This document shows positions 17,085 to 25,710 of a DNA stretch of 64,000 nt, one piece after another. Position numbers and translations under genes: made by a program. Below the pieces are notes generated by a model. The model was not told the origin of the DNA. It saw only the letters and a program-made list of their open reading frames with translations, and made no database searches. The DNA is from Sphingobacterium sp. (GTDB taxonomy: Bacteria > Bacteroidota > Bacteroidia > Sphingobacteriales > Sphingobacteriaceae). Positions within the stretch are counted from its first letter, which is position 1. Each line of letters starts with the position of its first letter. Location of the stretch: contig JAQZAZ010000009.1 of assembly GCA_029239355.1 (NCBI GenBank), forward strand, positions 1-64,000, given 5' to 3'.

Positions 17085-18662
17085 CTAGCTTTTCATATTC
17101 ATTCTTTCTTCCTGAAGATCCAGCAAACGTAGGTGTTTTCTAATAATTTCCTCGTCCAACAAAAGTTCTTCACGATTTTTATTGATAAGCCAGGTTCTTT
17201 GAGTCTCTAAAATGTCGATATAAATTTTTCGGTATTCAGCATAATTAATGATGATTTCAGAACTAGTCAATTGATTTTCATATTTCTGTAACTGGTCCTT
17301 TAATGTGGGAAAGCTGTCTACTTTGTCCGCATAATCCTGGCGAATTTTGTCGACTGCTACTTGAGCAAGTTTGTTTTGAATTTCGTAATCGATTTCTTTT
17401 TCTGTTCGCACAAAATCTCGGTCTATCAATGGGAATTTTTTTAATAAAAAAGGAAGGGTGAGCCCCTGAACAAGCAATGTTAGGAGAATGGCGACAAATG
17501 TGACGAAAAGGATCAGATTTCTCTGTGGAAAGGGACTTCCATCAGCTAATGTCAAAGGGATTGAAAGCGCCGCAGCTAAAGAAACTACACCCCTCATTCC
17601 GGTCCATCCAATAATCATAGGAGTACGCCAACCGGGGGACTGCGCATCAGCAACGGTAATGAAATTTCTCATAATTAATGTGGTGATTACTGCCGCATAG
17701 CCGGCGAAAATTCTTACAATAACTAAAACTGTTGTAACCGCAATACCATATCCGATCGCAGTATAAATATCAGTATCCCCCAAACCGTTGACAATTTCAG
17801 GTAAATCTAAACCGATAAGCATGAAAACCACCCCGTTGAGCAGAAAACAAAAGCTTTCCCACACTGTTACAGTACGAATTCTAGATGCACTACTCAAGAA
17901 ATCGTGACTGCGATAGGAGAGAAACAATCCCCCACTTACCACTGCCAAGACGCCAGAAGCATGAAGCTCTTCTGTTGCCAAATACATGGAGAAAGGTGCA
18001 ATAAAAGTCAATAATATATCTGTGTTTGGGTCGGTTGGTAAAATCTTGTGCATTTTTAAAAAAATATATGCCATTCCAACGCCAATACCAACACCACCAA
18101 CACACATCCACACAAAGCTTCCTGCCGCTTCATACCATACAAATTGTCCGGTTGCGGCTGCAATCATCGCAAAACGAAAAATTATTAGGGAAGAAGCATC
18201 GTTCAACAGGCTCTCACCTTCAAGAATGGATGCCAATCTTTTTGGCACTTTTACAAATTTTAAAATCGCACCAGCACTCACTGCATCAGGTGGAGAAACA
18301 ATCCCACCCAATAAAAAACCCAAAGCCAAAGAAAACCCAGGGATGAAATAATTAGCGAAAATCGCAACTGATAATGCTGTAAAAAATACCACAACGAAAG
18401 CAAAACTGAAAATAATTCTGCGCCATCGCCAAAGTTCTTTCCATGAAGTAGACCAGGCTGCTTCGTACAATAAAGGGGGAAGAAAAATAATAAATATTAA
18501 TTCAGGTTCTATTTTTATAGGCGGTACGCCCGGAATAAAGCTTATCAAAAGCCCGGCTAAGACAAGTAACACAGGGTATGCAACCTGAATTTTTTTTGCC
18601 AGCATGATAAGCATGGTAATCAATAGTACCAAAAATAGATAGAATGCGAAATTTTCTAACAT
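17085..18662 (-). CDS. CPA1-family Na+/H+ antiporter
   Basis: This is an inner-membrane monovalent cation/proton antiporter of the CPA1 (NhaP/YjcE-like) family. About 12 hydrophobic spans occupy residues 1-410. The ion-binding helix is visible as EGESLLNDASSLIIF, and FIFLPPLLYEAAW and GGIVSPPDAVSAGAIL are CPA1 signatures. SPGWRTPMIIGWTGMRGVVSLAAAL is the conserved Arg/Gly element. A hydrophilic cytoplasmic C-terminal helix region of about 110 residues follows. Length 525 aa is normal. It probably serves pH or sodium homeostasis. Confidence 0.93.
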   Translation of the reverse strand: MLENFAFYLFLVLLITMLIMLAKKIQVAYPVLLVLAGLLISFIPGVPPIKIEPELIFIIFLPPLLYEAAWSTSWKELWRWRRIIFSFAFVVVFFTALSVAIFANYFIPGFSLALGFLLGGIVSPPDAVSAGAILKFVKVPKRLASILEGESLLNDASSLIIFRFAMIAAATGQFVWYEAAGSFVWMCVGGVGIGVGMAYIFLKMHKILPTDPNTDILLTFIAPFSMYLATEELHASGVLAVVSGGLFLSYRSHDFLSSASRIRTVTVWESFCFLLNGVVFMLIGLDLPEIVNGLGDTDIYTAIGYGIAVTTVLVIVRIFAGYAAVITTLIMRNFITVADAQSPGWRTPMIIGWTGMRGVVSLAAALSIPLTLADGSPFPQRNLILFVTFVAILLTLLVQGLTLPFLLKKFPLIDRDFVRTEKEIDYEIQNKLAQVAVDKIRQDYADKVDSFPTLKDQLQKYENQLTSSEIIINYAEYRKIYIDILETQRTWLINKNREELLLDEEIIRKHLRLLDLQEERMNMKS

Positions 18663-18846
18663 GTATAAGTTTTAGTTACATAAATATATATTAAACTTTT
18701 TAAAAAGATTTATTGCCCGTTTAAAAATTTGACAAGAGTTAAAAGTTGTGAAATGATTAGGCCCTTTGACCAACTTAATAAACTGCGTAGGCTCCGGTCA
18801 ATAGAACGTTCATGAAACCGCAGATGGATTTTGGCTTCGCCAATGA

Positions 18847-19032
18847 AAGTCGCCAGTAAATTTTCCAAGAGGTATAAATGATTTATTGTCAAATGAGACT
18901 TTAGCAAACGATGTTTCGGAAATACTAGCTTATGTAGTGAATAAGGGTGGAGAAGAACGTGGCCTACTCAGGAGTAGACAAGTAAACCCAAATACGTTGA
19001 CTTGGGATCAATTACTGCGTAGTACTAAATAG
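18847..19032 (+). pseudogene. start-less gene tail in a 440-base gap
   Basis: A 61-codon open stretch with protein-like composition (FPRGINDLLSNETLANDVSEIL ... WDQLLRSTK) runs to a TAG at 19030-19032. There is no in-frame start and a stop codon lies immediately upstream (18844-18846). It looks like the C-terminus of a decayed gene, but I cannot name the family. Apart from this fragment I see nothing coding in 18663-19105. Confidence 0.35.
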
Positions 19033-19105
19033 AAAGAAGAGAAACCTATTTTATCACACATTTGATAAAATAGGTAAAGATGTTGCGTTCATACACTTTT
19101 TCCTA

Positions 19106-20035
19106 TTAAAATGTTGGAGCGCTTGTTTTTAAATCAGAATTCAAAAAATCGTCGATCATCGGTACTAACCAATCCATTCGATACATCATACCAATATGGG
19201 TTGTGCCCGGTATGATAGCAAGACGAGATTTGGGCAGTCCGTGTATATCTCCCATTTTTCCTCCTCCCATTGCTCTAAATAATGTTAAAGCATGCTCATA
19301 TTGTATGCCATCAGAATCACCAATAGCCATAAAAATGGGTGCTTTTATTTTTTTTACCTCCTTAGACCAGTCGTAAGGTTCAAGGTCAATGCTGATCACC
19401 TTTTTTACAAATTCTGGAAAATGTTTCGGATCATTGCCAAGACTTTCGTATTGTTTTTCTATAGGAGAGTCTTTAAACATTTCGGCATTTATTGAAGAGT
19501 AGGATGCTTCAACCTCCGGCCACCAACCGTCATGCGCATAACTGCCCGACAATACAATAAGCCTACGTACCTGTTCAGGATGGCGTATTGCTAGCTGAAA
19601 AGCTATGCCTCCTCCCATGCTATAGCCTAGTATATCTGCACTATCTATTTTAAGGTGTTTCAAAAGACCAGACACATCGTCAGCCATGCCTTCATAGCTG
19701 ATTTTTCGTGCAGTATCTCTGGTACGGCCATGGCCTTGCATTTCTGCAACAATTACTTTTCGACCGTTAAACATAGGGATAATGTCTGACCAGTTCAATG
19801 GAATTGTCATATATGACCCATGAAGTAGCACAATTGGCTTACCTTTACCATATACTTCATAATACATTTTCAATCCATTGAGATTCACATATCCAGTTTC
19901 TGATGGCTTCTTAATTGTTTTAGTATTCGGGACATCCTTTGAAGAATCTGATTTCGTTTTTATCTCTTGTTGGCAAGATAGGAATAAAGCAATGGCTACT
20001 GCTATTATTAATCCTAATGTGTTCTTTGTTTTCAT
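19106..20035 (-). CDS. alpha/beta hydrolase lipoprotein
   Basis: This is an exported alpha/beta-fold hydrolase, 309 aa. The N-terminus MKTKNTLGLIIAVAIALFLSC is a lipoprotein signal with Cys near residue 21. The oxyanion HG motif is VLLHGSY, and the nucleophile elbow is GYSMGGG. A late acidic residue lies in AIGDSDGIQYEHA, and the catalytic His is in IPGTTHIGM. All triad elements are therefore present. Relatives include esterases and epoxide or lactone hydrolases; the substrate is not predictable. It is divergent from the beta-lactamase-like gene. Confidence 0.85.
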   Translation of the reverse strand: MKTKNTLGLIIAVAIALFLSCQQEIKTKSDSSKDVPNTKTIKKPSETGYVNLNGLKMYYEVYGKGKPIVLLHGSYMTIPLNWSDIIPMFNGRKVIVAEMQGHGRTRDTARKISYEGMADDVSGLLKHLKIDSADILGYSMGGGIAFQLAIRHPEQVRRLIVLSGSYAHDGWWPEVEASYSSINAEMFKDSPIEKQYESLGNDPKHFPEFVKKVISIDLEPYDWSKEVKKIKAPIFMAIGDSDGIQYEHALTLFRAMGGGKMGDIHGLPKSRLAIIPGTTHIGMMYRMDWLVPMIDDFLNSDLKTSAPTF

Positions 20036-20259
20036 ATTTATATTATTGTTTGATTGTTATGATCAAATGTATTATTTTTCGACAGTGGGTTTAGGTTGGC
20101 TTTACGACAATTTAAAGGGGTAAAAACGACAAAAGAGTATTCTTAATGATCTGCATTGGTTTATGCAGTGTTTGCAAGTCTTGATCTGTCTTTGGTGACT
20201 CAGAATAATGGGTTCTCAATAAATTAAAATTTAAGTTATGTTACTAAGCGCTAGAAGGG

Positions 20260-20275
20260 TGTTCAGTTCTGAACA
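20260..20275. promoter_or_regulatory. palindrome TGTTCAG-TT-CTGAACA in a divergent gap
   Basis: A perfect 7-bp inverted repeat with a 2-base spacer lies 133 bases before the beta-lactamase-like start, in a 372-base divergent intergenic region (20036-20407). It could bind a dimeric regulator. No gene is visible in the gap; the ORF extension from 20288 looks non-coding. Confidence 0.35.
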
Positions 20276-20407
20276 TTCGCTGTCCGATTGCGACCAGTTT
20301 ATGACCTCGGATATTTTGTAATATTCTGTTTGCCAGGTGTATACTGTTTTGGCAAAAAATTGGCAATTGACTTAACAGCGTTACGCAAATTTAAAAATCA
20401 AAATTGC

Positions 20408-22210
20408 ATGAAGATCATAAAACCAATATACATTACCCTTTTTGCACTTATTATGTCAGAAGCTCCTGCTCAGACCACCAGTCACTTGCAAAAAGAAATT
20501 TCCAATGTTGAATCCGCTTTAATACCTCCGGTCCGTTTTGCGGGCGAACCTGCTTGGGATATCACGTCCCGGATGAAATTTTATCATATTCCGGGTGTGA
20601 GTATCGCTGTTATCAAAGATTCCAAAGTCCGCTGGAGTAAGACTTATGGGGTTGTAGATCTCGAATCCAAAGCTCCAGTTACCACAAACACCCTGTTTCA
20701 GGTGGCTTCCATGAGTAAACCAGTAAGCGCTTATGCTGCTCTGAAAGAAGCAGAACTTGGTCGGTTAGCTATCGATACTGATGTAAACCTATATTTAACA
20801 TCATGGAAAGTACCTGATAACGAATGGACTAGGGTAGAAAAGGTCACACTCAAAAATATTGTCAGTCACACTGCTGGTTTTACGGTAAGCGGATTTCCGG
20901 GATATCAGGTTACAGATGCGATTCCCTCGACGGTGGCGGTCCTGAACGGGGCGAAACCAGCCAACACACGCCCAGTCTCTGTTGATAAGTTGCCGGGATC
21001 TGGGTTTCGTTATTCGGGTGGCGGGTACACCGTAATGCAACAGATGCTTATGGATATTGAGGGCAAAGATTATACAAGCATTATGAATGAAAAAGTGCTA
21101 TCACCATTGGGTATGAAAAATAGCACTTTTGCACAGCCACTACCTGCTGAACTGGCTAAGTTCGCTGCAACGGCTTATACTGCGGACGGCAGACGCGTTG
21201 AAGGACGATATCATGTCTATCCGGAGCAAGCTGCGGCTGGCTTATGGTCAACAGCGGAGGATTATGCCAAATTTGTTATTGACATTCAGCGCACACTGGA
21301 TGGGAAAAGCAATCGCATTATTTCAAAAAATGCAGCAAAAGAGTTTACAAGTCCATTTATAGAATCCTATATAGGTTTGGGAGTATTTATCGAAAATTAT
21401 GCCGGATCGGTTTATTTCTGCCATGGCGGTTGGAATGAAGGGTTCAGTTCCTATTTTATCGGCAGCAAAACAAGTGGGGATGGAGTTGTTGTGCTCACCA
21501 ATACCAACAAACCAATGTTTATTAATGAACTTGTCCGTGCCGTCGCTTTAACCTATAAATGGCCCAACTATATTGCACCAGTTAATAAAATTTTGCCATC
21601 AACCGCTCAGGAGTTTAATGGCTACATTGGTCGATATAGATCTGACAAGTATGGGGTAATTAAGGTATATCAGGAAAATGGTAAACTGATGTCCATGCAG
21701 AATCTAGATAGCCCTGTGGAACTTATTAAAGTGGGAGTAGATACATTCGCTATGCGCGATTGGGATTTTAAGGCAGGATTTGTAAAAGCTAAAGCTACAG
21801 GTAAACACGAGCTTGTACAGATTTTACGTGATAAAACGATCCTTTCCCGAAACCCACAGCTCGATAAGGAGGACAAAGTTCCTCTAGAACTAATTTTAGA
21901 AGGACATTTTGAAGCCGGAGTAAAAGCCTATCAACAGGCAAAACAGGCGGACAGCACACATAGATTGCTAGCTGAAGATTTTTTGAATGGAACTGGTTAT
22001 GAACTACTACATCAAAAAAAACTAGCTCAGGCTATCGATATTTTTAGAGTCAATACGATTTTATATCCGACGAGCGAAAATGTATATGATAGTTTAGCTG
22101 AAGCTTATCTGAAAGCAGGCCAAAAAGACAAGGCGAAGCAGAATTATAAAAAGGTGCTCGAAATCAATCCTAGGAACGAAAAAGTAATTAAGACGTTGGA
22201 GAAATTATAA
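20408..22210 (+). CDS. secreted serine beta-lactamase-like hydrolase with TPR tail
   Basis: This exported protein belongs to the class C beta-lactamase/serine hydrolase (Pfam Beta-lactamase) superfamily. From the ATG at 20408 a signal peptide (MKIIKPIYITLFALIMSEAPAQ) leads into the domain. The catalytic S-x-x-K is SMSK at residues 101-104, a YSGGGY element matches the Y-x-N/S position, and CHGGWNEG supplies the H-x-G motif. A lipocalin-like middle segment (FNGYIGRYRSDKYGVIKV) and C-terminal TPR-like helices (VYDSLAEAYLKAGQKDKAKQ) follow. The 600 aa length is typical for such Bacteroidota esterases. It is probably a periplasmic peptidase or esterase rather than a resistance enzyme. The ORF-track start at 20288 was rejected because it lacks a signal. 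Confidence 0.85.
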   Translation: MKIIKPIYITLFALIMSEAPAQTTSHLQKEISNVESALIPPVRFAGEPAWDITSRMKFYHIPGVSIAVIKDSKVRWSKTYGVVDLESKAPVTTNTLFQVASMSKPVSAYAALKEAELGRLAIDTDVNLYLTSWKVPDNEWTRVEKVTLKNIVSHTAGFTVSGFPGYQVTDAIPSTVAVLNGAKPANTRPVSVDKLPGSGFRYSGGGYTVMQQMLMDIEGKDYTSIMNEKVLSPLGMKNSTFAQPLPAELAKFAATAYTADGRRVEGRYHVYPEQAAAGLWSTAEDYAKFVIDIQRTLDGKSNRIISKNAAKEFTSPFIESYIGLGVFIENYAGSVYFCHGGWNEGFSSYFIGSKTSGDGVVVLTNTNKPMFINELVRAVALTYKWPNYIAPVNKILPSTAQEFNGYIGRYRSDKYGVIKVYQENGKLMSMQNLDSPVELIKVGVDTFAMRDWDFKAGFVKAKATGKHELVQILRDKTILSRNPQLDKEDKVPLELILEGHFEAGVKAYQQAKQADSTHRLLAEDFLNGTGYELLHQKKLAQAIDIFRVNTILYPTSENVYDSLAEAYLKAGQKDKAKQNYKKVLEINPRNEKVIKTLEKL

Positions 22211-22248
22211 AGGAGCTGTAATAAGCCAATTTTTTCCTAATTTGCAAC

Positions 22249-22515
22249 ATGTCAATGCAAGCAAATACTTATCAATTATTTTCTGGCGGGATTCTGTCTA
22301 TCTGGAAAAATCAAGGAGTATCCTATATTAAGGTTGAGGAACTATCTACAATAGAGGGAATCACTTTTTTTGAGCTCATACCAGATGCTGAACTTTTGGA
22401 TGGCGGTGAGGTAGATACGCTTTATGCTATAGATTCTGAGGATGTGGATGATATGCTATTATTCAGTAAAAATGTTAGGTTTGTCGTTCACAAGATCTAC
22501 TTGGAAGAATATTAA
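22249..22515 (+). CDS. hypothetical protein
   Basis: An 88 aa soluble acidic protein I do not recognise. It starts 38 bases after the beta-lactamase-like gene and shows alternating strands and helices (YQLFSGGILSIWKNQGVSYIKV ... VDTLYAIDSEDVDDMLLFSKNV). It has no signal peptide or membrane span. Composition and spacing support a real gene, possibly cotranscribed with its upstream neighbour. Confidence 0.55.
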   Translation: MSMQANTYQLFSGGILSIWKNQGVSYIKVEELSTIEGITFFELIPDAELLDGGEVDTLYAIDSEDVDDMLLFSKNVRFVVHKIYLEEY

Positions 22516-22605
22516 GCCGAAAATTTGTATAAAATAAGAAACAGCATTCTGAAAATTGGAAATTAGTGATAATTGTAAAGCCTTGCCTATAATGCGTTTA
22601 TTCAG

Positions 22606-23091
22606 ATGACCAAAAAGAGATTCAGTGCCGGAATATTACTGTATAAATGCCAGGGAACAGAAATTTCTTTTTTTCTGGTCCATCCCGGCGGCCCCTTCTT
22701 TGCTAAAAAAGACGAAGGATGGTGGACGGTGCCCAAGGGGGAGGTGGAGGACAATGAAAGTGAACTGGAGGCAGCTAAGAGAGAGTTTCAGGAGGAAACT
22801 GGGTATTTGCCCAGGGGAAGTTTTATACGATTAGATCCTGTTAAGCAAAAAAGCGGAAAAATTGTACTGTGCTGGGCTGTTGAGGGCGACATTGATCCAG
22901 AACGTCTTATCAGTAATAATTTTCAGATGGAATGGCCACCAAAATCGGGTAGGATACAAACTTATCCGGAAATAGACAGTGGCGCCTGGTTTACGATGGA
23001 AGAGGCCAAGAGAAAAATCAATGTGCAGCAAATTTCTTTTCTTGCACAAATAGCGGCTATTTTTGATGCAAGTATTGTAAATAAATCTTAG
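22606..23091 (+). CDS. Nudix hydrolase
   Basis: This protein hydrolyses a nucleoside diphosphate linked to another moiety. The Nudix box GX5EX7REUXEEXGU reads GEVEDNESELEAAKREFQEETGY near residues 46-68, with every metal-binding Glu present. The N-terminal RFSAGILLYKC and the WWTVPKGEVE approach match the diadenosine polyphosphate/NTP-cleaning subgroup. The length of 161 aa is usual and the protein is cytoplasmic. The substrate is not assignable from sequence. Confidence 0.92.
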   Translation: MTKKRFSAGILLYKCQGTEISFFLVHPGGPFFAKKDEGWWTVPKGEVEDNESELEAAKREFQEETGYLPRGSFIRLDPVKQKSGKIVLCWAVEGDIDPERLISNNFQMEWPPKSGRIQTYPEIDSGAWFTMEEAKRKINVQQISFLAQIAAIFDASIVNKS

Positions 23092-23147
23092 CCTGATTGC
23101 AGATAAGCTTTGTTTTTTTGAATCAATTTTTTTGACAAAGAGACCTC

Positions 23148-23300
23148 TTATTGTGTAGGTAGCGCTTCAGATTTTTTTAGAAGTTGATTTGGCGCTATGC
23201 CATATTGCTTATCATTACAAAATCGATCAATTTCATTACTGGAAAATACATTGTTAGCCGTAAAGAAAAAGGGAAGAAAAATGTTATTACAGGTGGTTGA
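23148..23300 (-). pseudogene. start-less gene tail
   Basis: A 50-codon minus-strand stretch (NNIFLPFFFTANNVFSSNEI then DRFCNDKQYGIAPNQLLKKS) runs to a TAA at 23148-23150, with a stop just upstream and no start codon. Its composition is protein-like, but the family is not recognised. It lies in the 350-base gap 23092-23441, which otherwise shows nothing coding. Confidence 0.3.
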
Positions 23301-23441
23301 TCAGCGGAACTTGAAAATAATATCTATACCGAATATTGGAATTTATCATTTTTGTGAGATAAGATCTTTTTGGTAGGGAACGAAATGGGACCGAACCAAA
23401 ATTAATTTGTTAAATAACAAAAGGTTGTGCATTTATACGTT

Positions 23442-23576
23442 ATGAAAGAAACTATCTTTCAATTTTTGCTGGTCAATATTCTGATAAGCATAACCCTATC
23501 TGTTCTGTACAAAATTGTTATTAATGACCTGAACTCCGCTGATAATACCCTTTTGAAAGGTTTATCGGTATATTGA
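23442..23576 (+). CDS. small membrane protein, 44 aa
   Basis: A short ORF below the track cutoff: MKETIFQFLLVNILISITLS then VLYKIVINDLNSADNTLLKG and LSVY. It has one hydrophobic span. Its TGA overlaps the TTG start of the next small membrane ORF (TTGA overlap), which suggests coupled translation. It is not recognised. Confidence 0.45.
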   Translation: MKETIFQFLLVNILISITLSVLYKIVINDLNSADNTLLKGLSVY

Positions 23577-23851
23577 ATATATTGATAAATTTGGGTTTTT
23601 CAACGGTATGTCTTGTTGTAATCGTTTTTAGTTCCTTATCATTTTTTCTCAATCAAATTGAAAAAATCAGGTATAATTATTTTTTGTCGTTTTTGACATT
23701 TTCATGGATACCCTTCTTCTGCGTTCTTGTTCTGGGAGGTGAGGTTTTGTTCGACTATTATCGATATGATATCGTACTTCCGCCGCTAAAGCTGCTGCTG
23801 CTTTTTTCAATAGTTTATTCATTATACAGTTGTCGAATTTTTGGAGTTTAG
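23573..23851 (+). CDS. small integral membrane protein
   Basis: This 92 aa protein has three hydrophobic helices (LGFSTVCLVVIVFSSLSFFL, YFLSFLTFSWIPFFCVLVLG and PLKLLLLFSIVYSLYS). Its only in-frame start near the 5' end is TTG at 23573, overlapping the stop of the preceding 44-codon ORF. Together they look like a coupled membrane pair, or one gene split by a frameshift. The family is not recognised. Confidence 0.5.
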   Translation: MNILINLGFSTVCLVVIVFSSLSFFLNQIEKIRYNYFLSFLTFSWIPFFCVLVLGGEVLFDYYRYDIVLPPLKLLLLFSIVYSLYSCRIFGV

Positions 23852-23901
23852 GAAAAAAGTAGAAAAGATATATAGTTCATGTTATTTTAGCAAACCAAAC
23901 T

Positions 23902-23941
23902 AACAATCGCTATTGATAATAGGATATCAATAGCGATTGTT
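23902..23941. terminator. 16-bp perfect hairpin downstream of clpP-like gene
   Basis: AACAATCGCTATTGAT, an 8-base loop and its exact complement lie between the small membrane gene (+) and the clpP-like gene (-). AT-rich flanks on both sides suit bidirectional termination. Confidence 0.75.
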
Positions 23942-23964
23942 TACGATCAGTAGCATATTGGCGC

Positions 23965-24648
23965 TTAGGTCAGTACTTCATCTATTATACCAAATTCTTT
24001 TGCCTCAGAAGCAACCATCCAGTGATCTCTGTCGCTGACATCATGTACTTTTTGATAAGGTTGTCCACTATGTTTGGCAATAATGTCATAAAGTTCTTTT
24101 TTTATTTTCAAAACTTGATTGGCGGTAATCTCTATATCCGAAGCCTGTCCTTGTACTCCACCCAAAGGTTGATGTATCATAACCCGTGCATGTGCTAAGG
24201 CACTCCGTTTACCAGCAGCGCCACCACACAACAATATCGCGCCAAAGGAAAGGGCCATTCCAGTACAGGTCGTTGCGACGTCTGGACTAATTAGTTGCAT
24301 GGTATCGTAAATGCCAAGTCCAGCATAAACTTCCCCCCCAGGAGAGTTAATATACATATGTATATCCTTTTTGGGATCAACGGATTGAAGGAATAATAAC
24401 TGGGCCTGTACGATATTGGCGATATTGGATTCGACGGGCGCTCCCATAAATATAATACGGTCAATCATTAATCGAGAAAATACATCCATCTGCGATACCC
24501 GAAGCTCGCGTTCCTCAGTAATGTATGGCGTCATTGCTAGGGGAGTGCTGATGCGTTCAACGCTAGTAATGTAAGTATCTACTCGATCTTTTGGGACATA
24601 GCAATGCCCGACCGCAAATTTGCGGAACTCATTTTTGTCAATATTCAT
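23965..24648 (-). CDS. clpP: ATP-dependent Clp protease proteolytic subunit with altered active-site loop
   Basis: This is the serine peptidase subunit of a Clp protease, which works with an AAA+ unfoldase in the cytoplasm. The ClpP core is clear: RIIFMGAPVESNIANIVQAQL, INSPGGEVYAGLGIYDTM and GKRSALAHARVMIHQPLGG. The catalytic Ser is S134, but in ALSFGA rather than the canonical AASMGA. H159 is in MIHQP, and an Asp follows near 171. Length 227 aa is slightly long because of an N-terminal extension of about 20 residues. It lies downstream of an ECF sigma gene and a small unknown on the same strand, unlike the usual tig-clpP-clpX order. This suggests a secondary, regulated ClpP. Confidence 0.88.
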   Translation of the reverse strand: MNIDKNEFRKFAVGHCYVPKDRVDTYITSVERISTPLAMTPYITEERELRVSQMDVFSRLMIDRIIFMGAPVESNIANIVQAQLLFLQSVDPKKDIHMYINSPGGEVYAGLGIYDTMQLISPDVATTCTGMALSFGAILLCGGAAGKRSALAHARVMIHQPLGGVQGQASDIEITANQVLKIKKELYDIIAKHSGQPYQKVHDVSDRDHWMVASEAKEFGIIDEVLT

Positions 24649-24659
24649 GATATCTGGGA

Positions 24660-24932
24660 TTATGGTTTTCTAAATAGCCGCTTTACTTTTTGGCTAAATC
24701 GTATATGTTTAGGTTGTGAGAATAATGTTTGGTGTATTACTTCAATTTCCTTTTTCAATTGCTTGCGACCAAATTGTTTTATGACACAGTAAGCTTTTTG
24801 TTGCGCAATAACTTTACTGGCCAGGTCCTCGTCCAACAATAATTGGGCATCAAACAACAATGAGTCGCCAGGATCAGTCTCCCCCATAATATGGGTCTCT
24901 ATCTGTAGGGTTTCATTCCATAAAGTCGTCAT
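24660..24932 (-). CDS. hypothetical protein downstream of ECF sigma factor
   Basis: This 90 aa soluble protein is encoded immediately after the ECF sigma gene, overlapping it by 20 bases. It has an acidic N-terminal half (GETDPGDSLLFDAQLLLDED) and a basic C-terminal half (KKEIEVIHQTL ... KVKRLFRKP) and no membrane span. Position suggests an anti-sigma or accessory factor; the N-terminal half resembles the zinc-less cytoplasmic region of some anti-sigma factors, but this is weak. The clpP-like gene starts 11 bases further on. Confidence 0.6.
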   Translation of the reverse strand: MTTLWNETLQIETHIMGETDPGDSLLFDAQLLLDEDLASKVIAQQKAYCVIKQFGRKQLKKEIEVIHQTLFSQPKHIRFSQKVKRLFRKP

Positions 24933-25446
24933 AAACCAAAGATTTTTCTCGAATATTATCTCTTACTTTCTCCAAGCATTTATATTTCTGAACAGTGGCA
25001 CTTCGTACTCCCGAATAACCGAATTCATCTGCTATTTCTTGGAGCGACATTTGGTCATAGTAAAAGCCCTTTAATACCTCCATGCATTTACGTCCTGCAG
25101 TTTCCAAGAATCTCAACAAGCGCTTACTGGAGGGCAATTCGTCGATTGTTAGGGGGATTTCCAAATCATCTAACGGTTGGTTCTGACTCGTTTGACAATA
25201 ACGTTTTAACCATAGGTTCTTGGCCGTCCCAATCAGATAGCCAATGTCATTTTTCAGTACCATTGGATTTAAAATGGCTTTCTCATAATATACAACCAAA
25301 GCATCTTGAAATACATCCTTGGCTTCATCAAAGCTGCCACCCATGCGGCTTATATACTTTGCGACCGCGGGAAACGCACTTTTATATAAATTAATAAAAA
25401 GTGCCTGTCGCCCCGCTACTCGTTTTGATTTGCTAACACCGTGCAT
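24913..25446 (-). CDS. ECF-type RNA polymerase sigma factor
   Basis: This is an ECF sigma-70 family factor of 177 aa. Region 2 is seen as SFDEAKDVFQDALVVYYEKA (DxFQDALxxxY core), and region 4 as CMEVLKGFYYDQMSLQEIADEFGYSG followed by the helix SATVQKYKCLEKVRD. It directs RNA polymerase to a specific promoter set. It heads a three-gene minus-strand unit with a 90 aa unknown (20-base overlap) and a ClpP paralogue, so the unit may form a stress module in which ClpP degrades the anti-sigma partner. That linkage is inference. Confidence 0.88.
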   Translation of the reverse strand: MHGVSKSKRVAGRQALFINLYKSAFPAVAKYISRMGGSFDEAKDVFQDALVVYYEKAILNPMVLKNDIGYLIGTAKNLWLKRYCQTSQNQPLDDLEIPLTIDELPSSKRLLRFLETAGRKCMEVLKGFYYDQMSLQEIADEFGYSGVRSATVQKYKCLEKVRDNIREKSLVYDDFME

Positions 25447-25710
25447 ATAGTTACCTTTTATAACAATGTACCAATTATGGTTAAGGTATCACCTTATATT
25501 TGAAAAAATAATTTTATATCATTAAAGAATAGCTTTTATCAAGCTCAAATGTGTAATTATCATGCATCTTTTTACGAGATAGTAATTTTCGTGACGCTCT
25601 ATAGTGAGCATCTTAACATTCTGAGATTTTGCACTATGGATAAGTTATGATATCAGTACTTAGATTTTGTTTAATAAATTCTCTATTTTTAAAGGGTATA
25701 AAAATAGATC

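Noticed and set aside
18710-18907. 65-codon minus-strand ORF
   Set aside because: It is antisense to the better-looking plus-strand gene tail at 18847-19032 and has no protein-like features.
20340-20400. TTGGCA-like sequence resembling a sigma-54 -24/-12 promoter
   Set aside because: TTGGCAATTGACTTAAC lacks the required TTGC at -12.
20288-20407. N-terminal extension of the beta-lactamase-like ORF
   Set aside because: The extra 40 residues hide a clear signal peptide that begins at the ATG at 20408.
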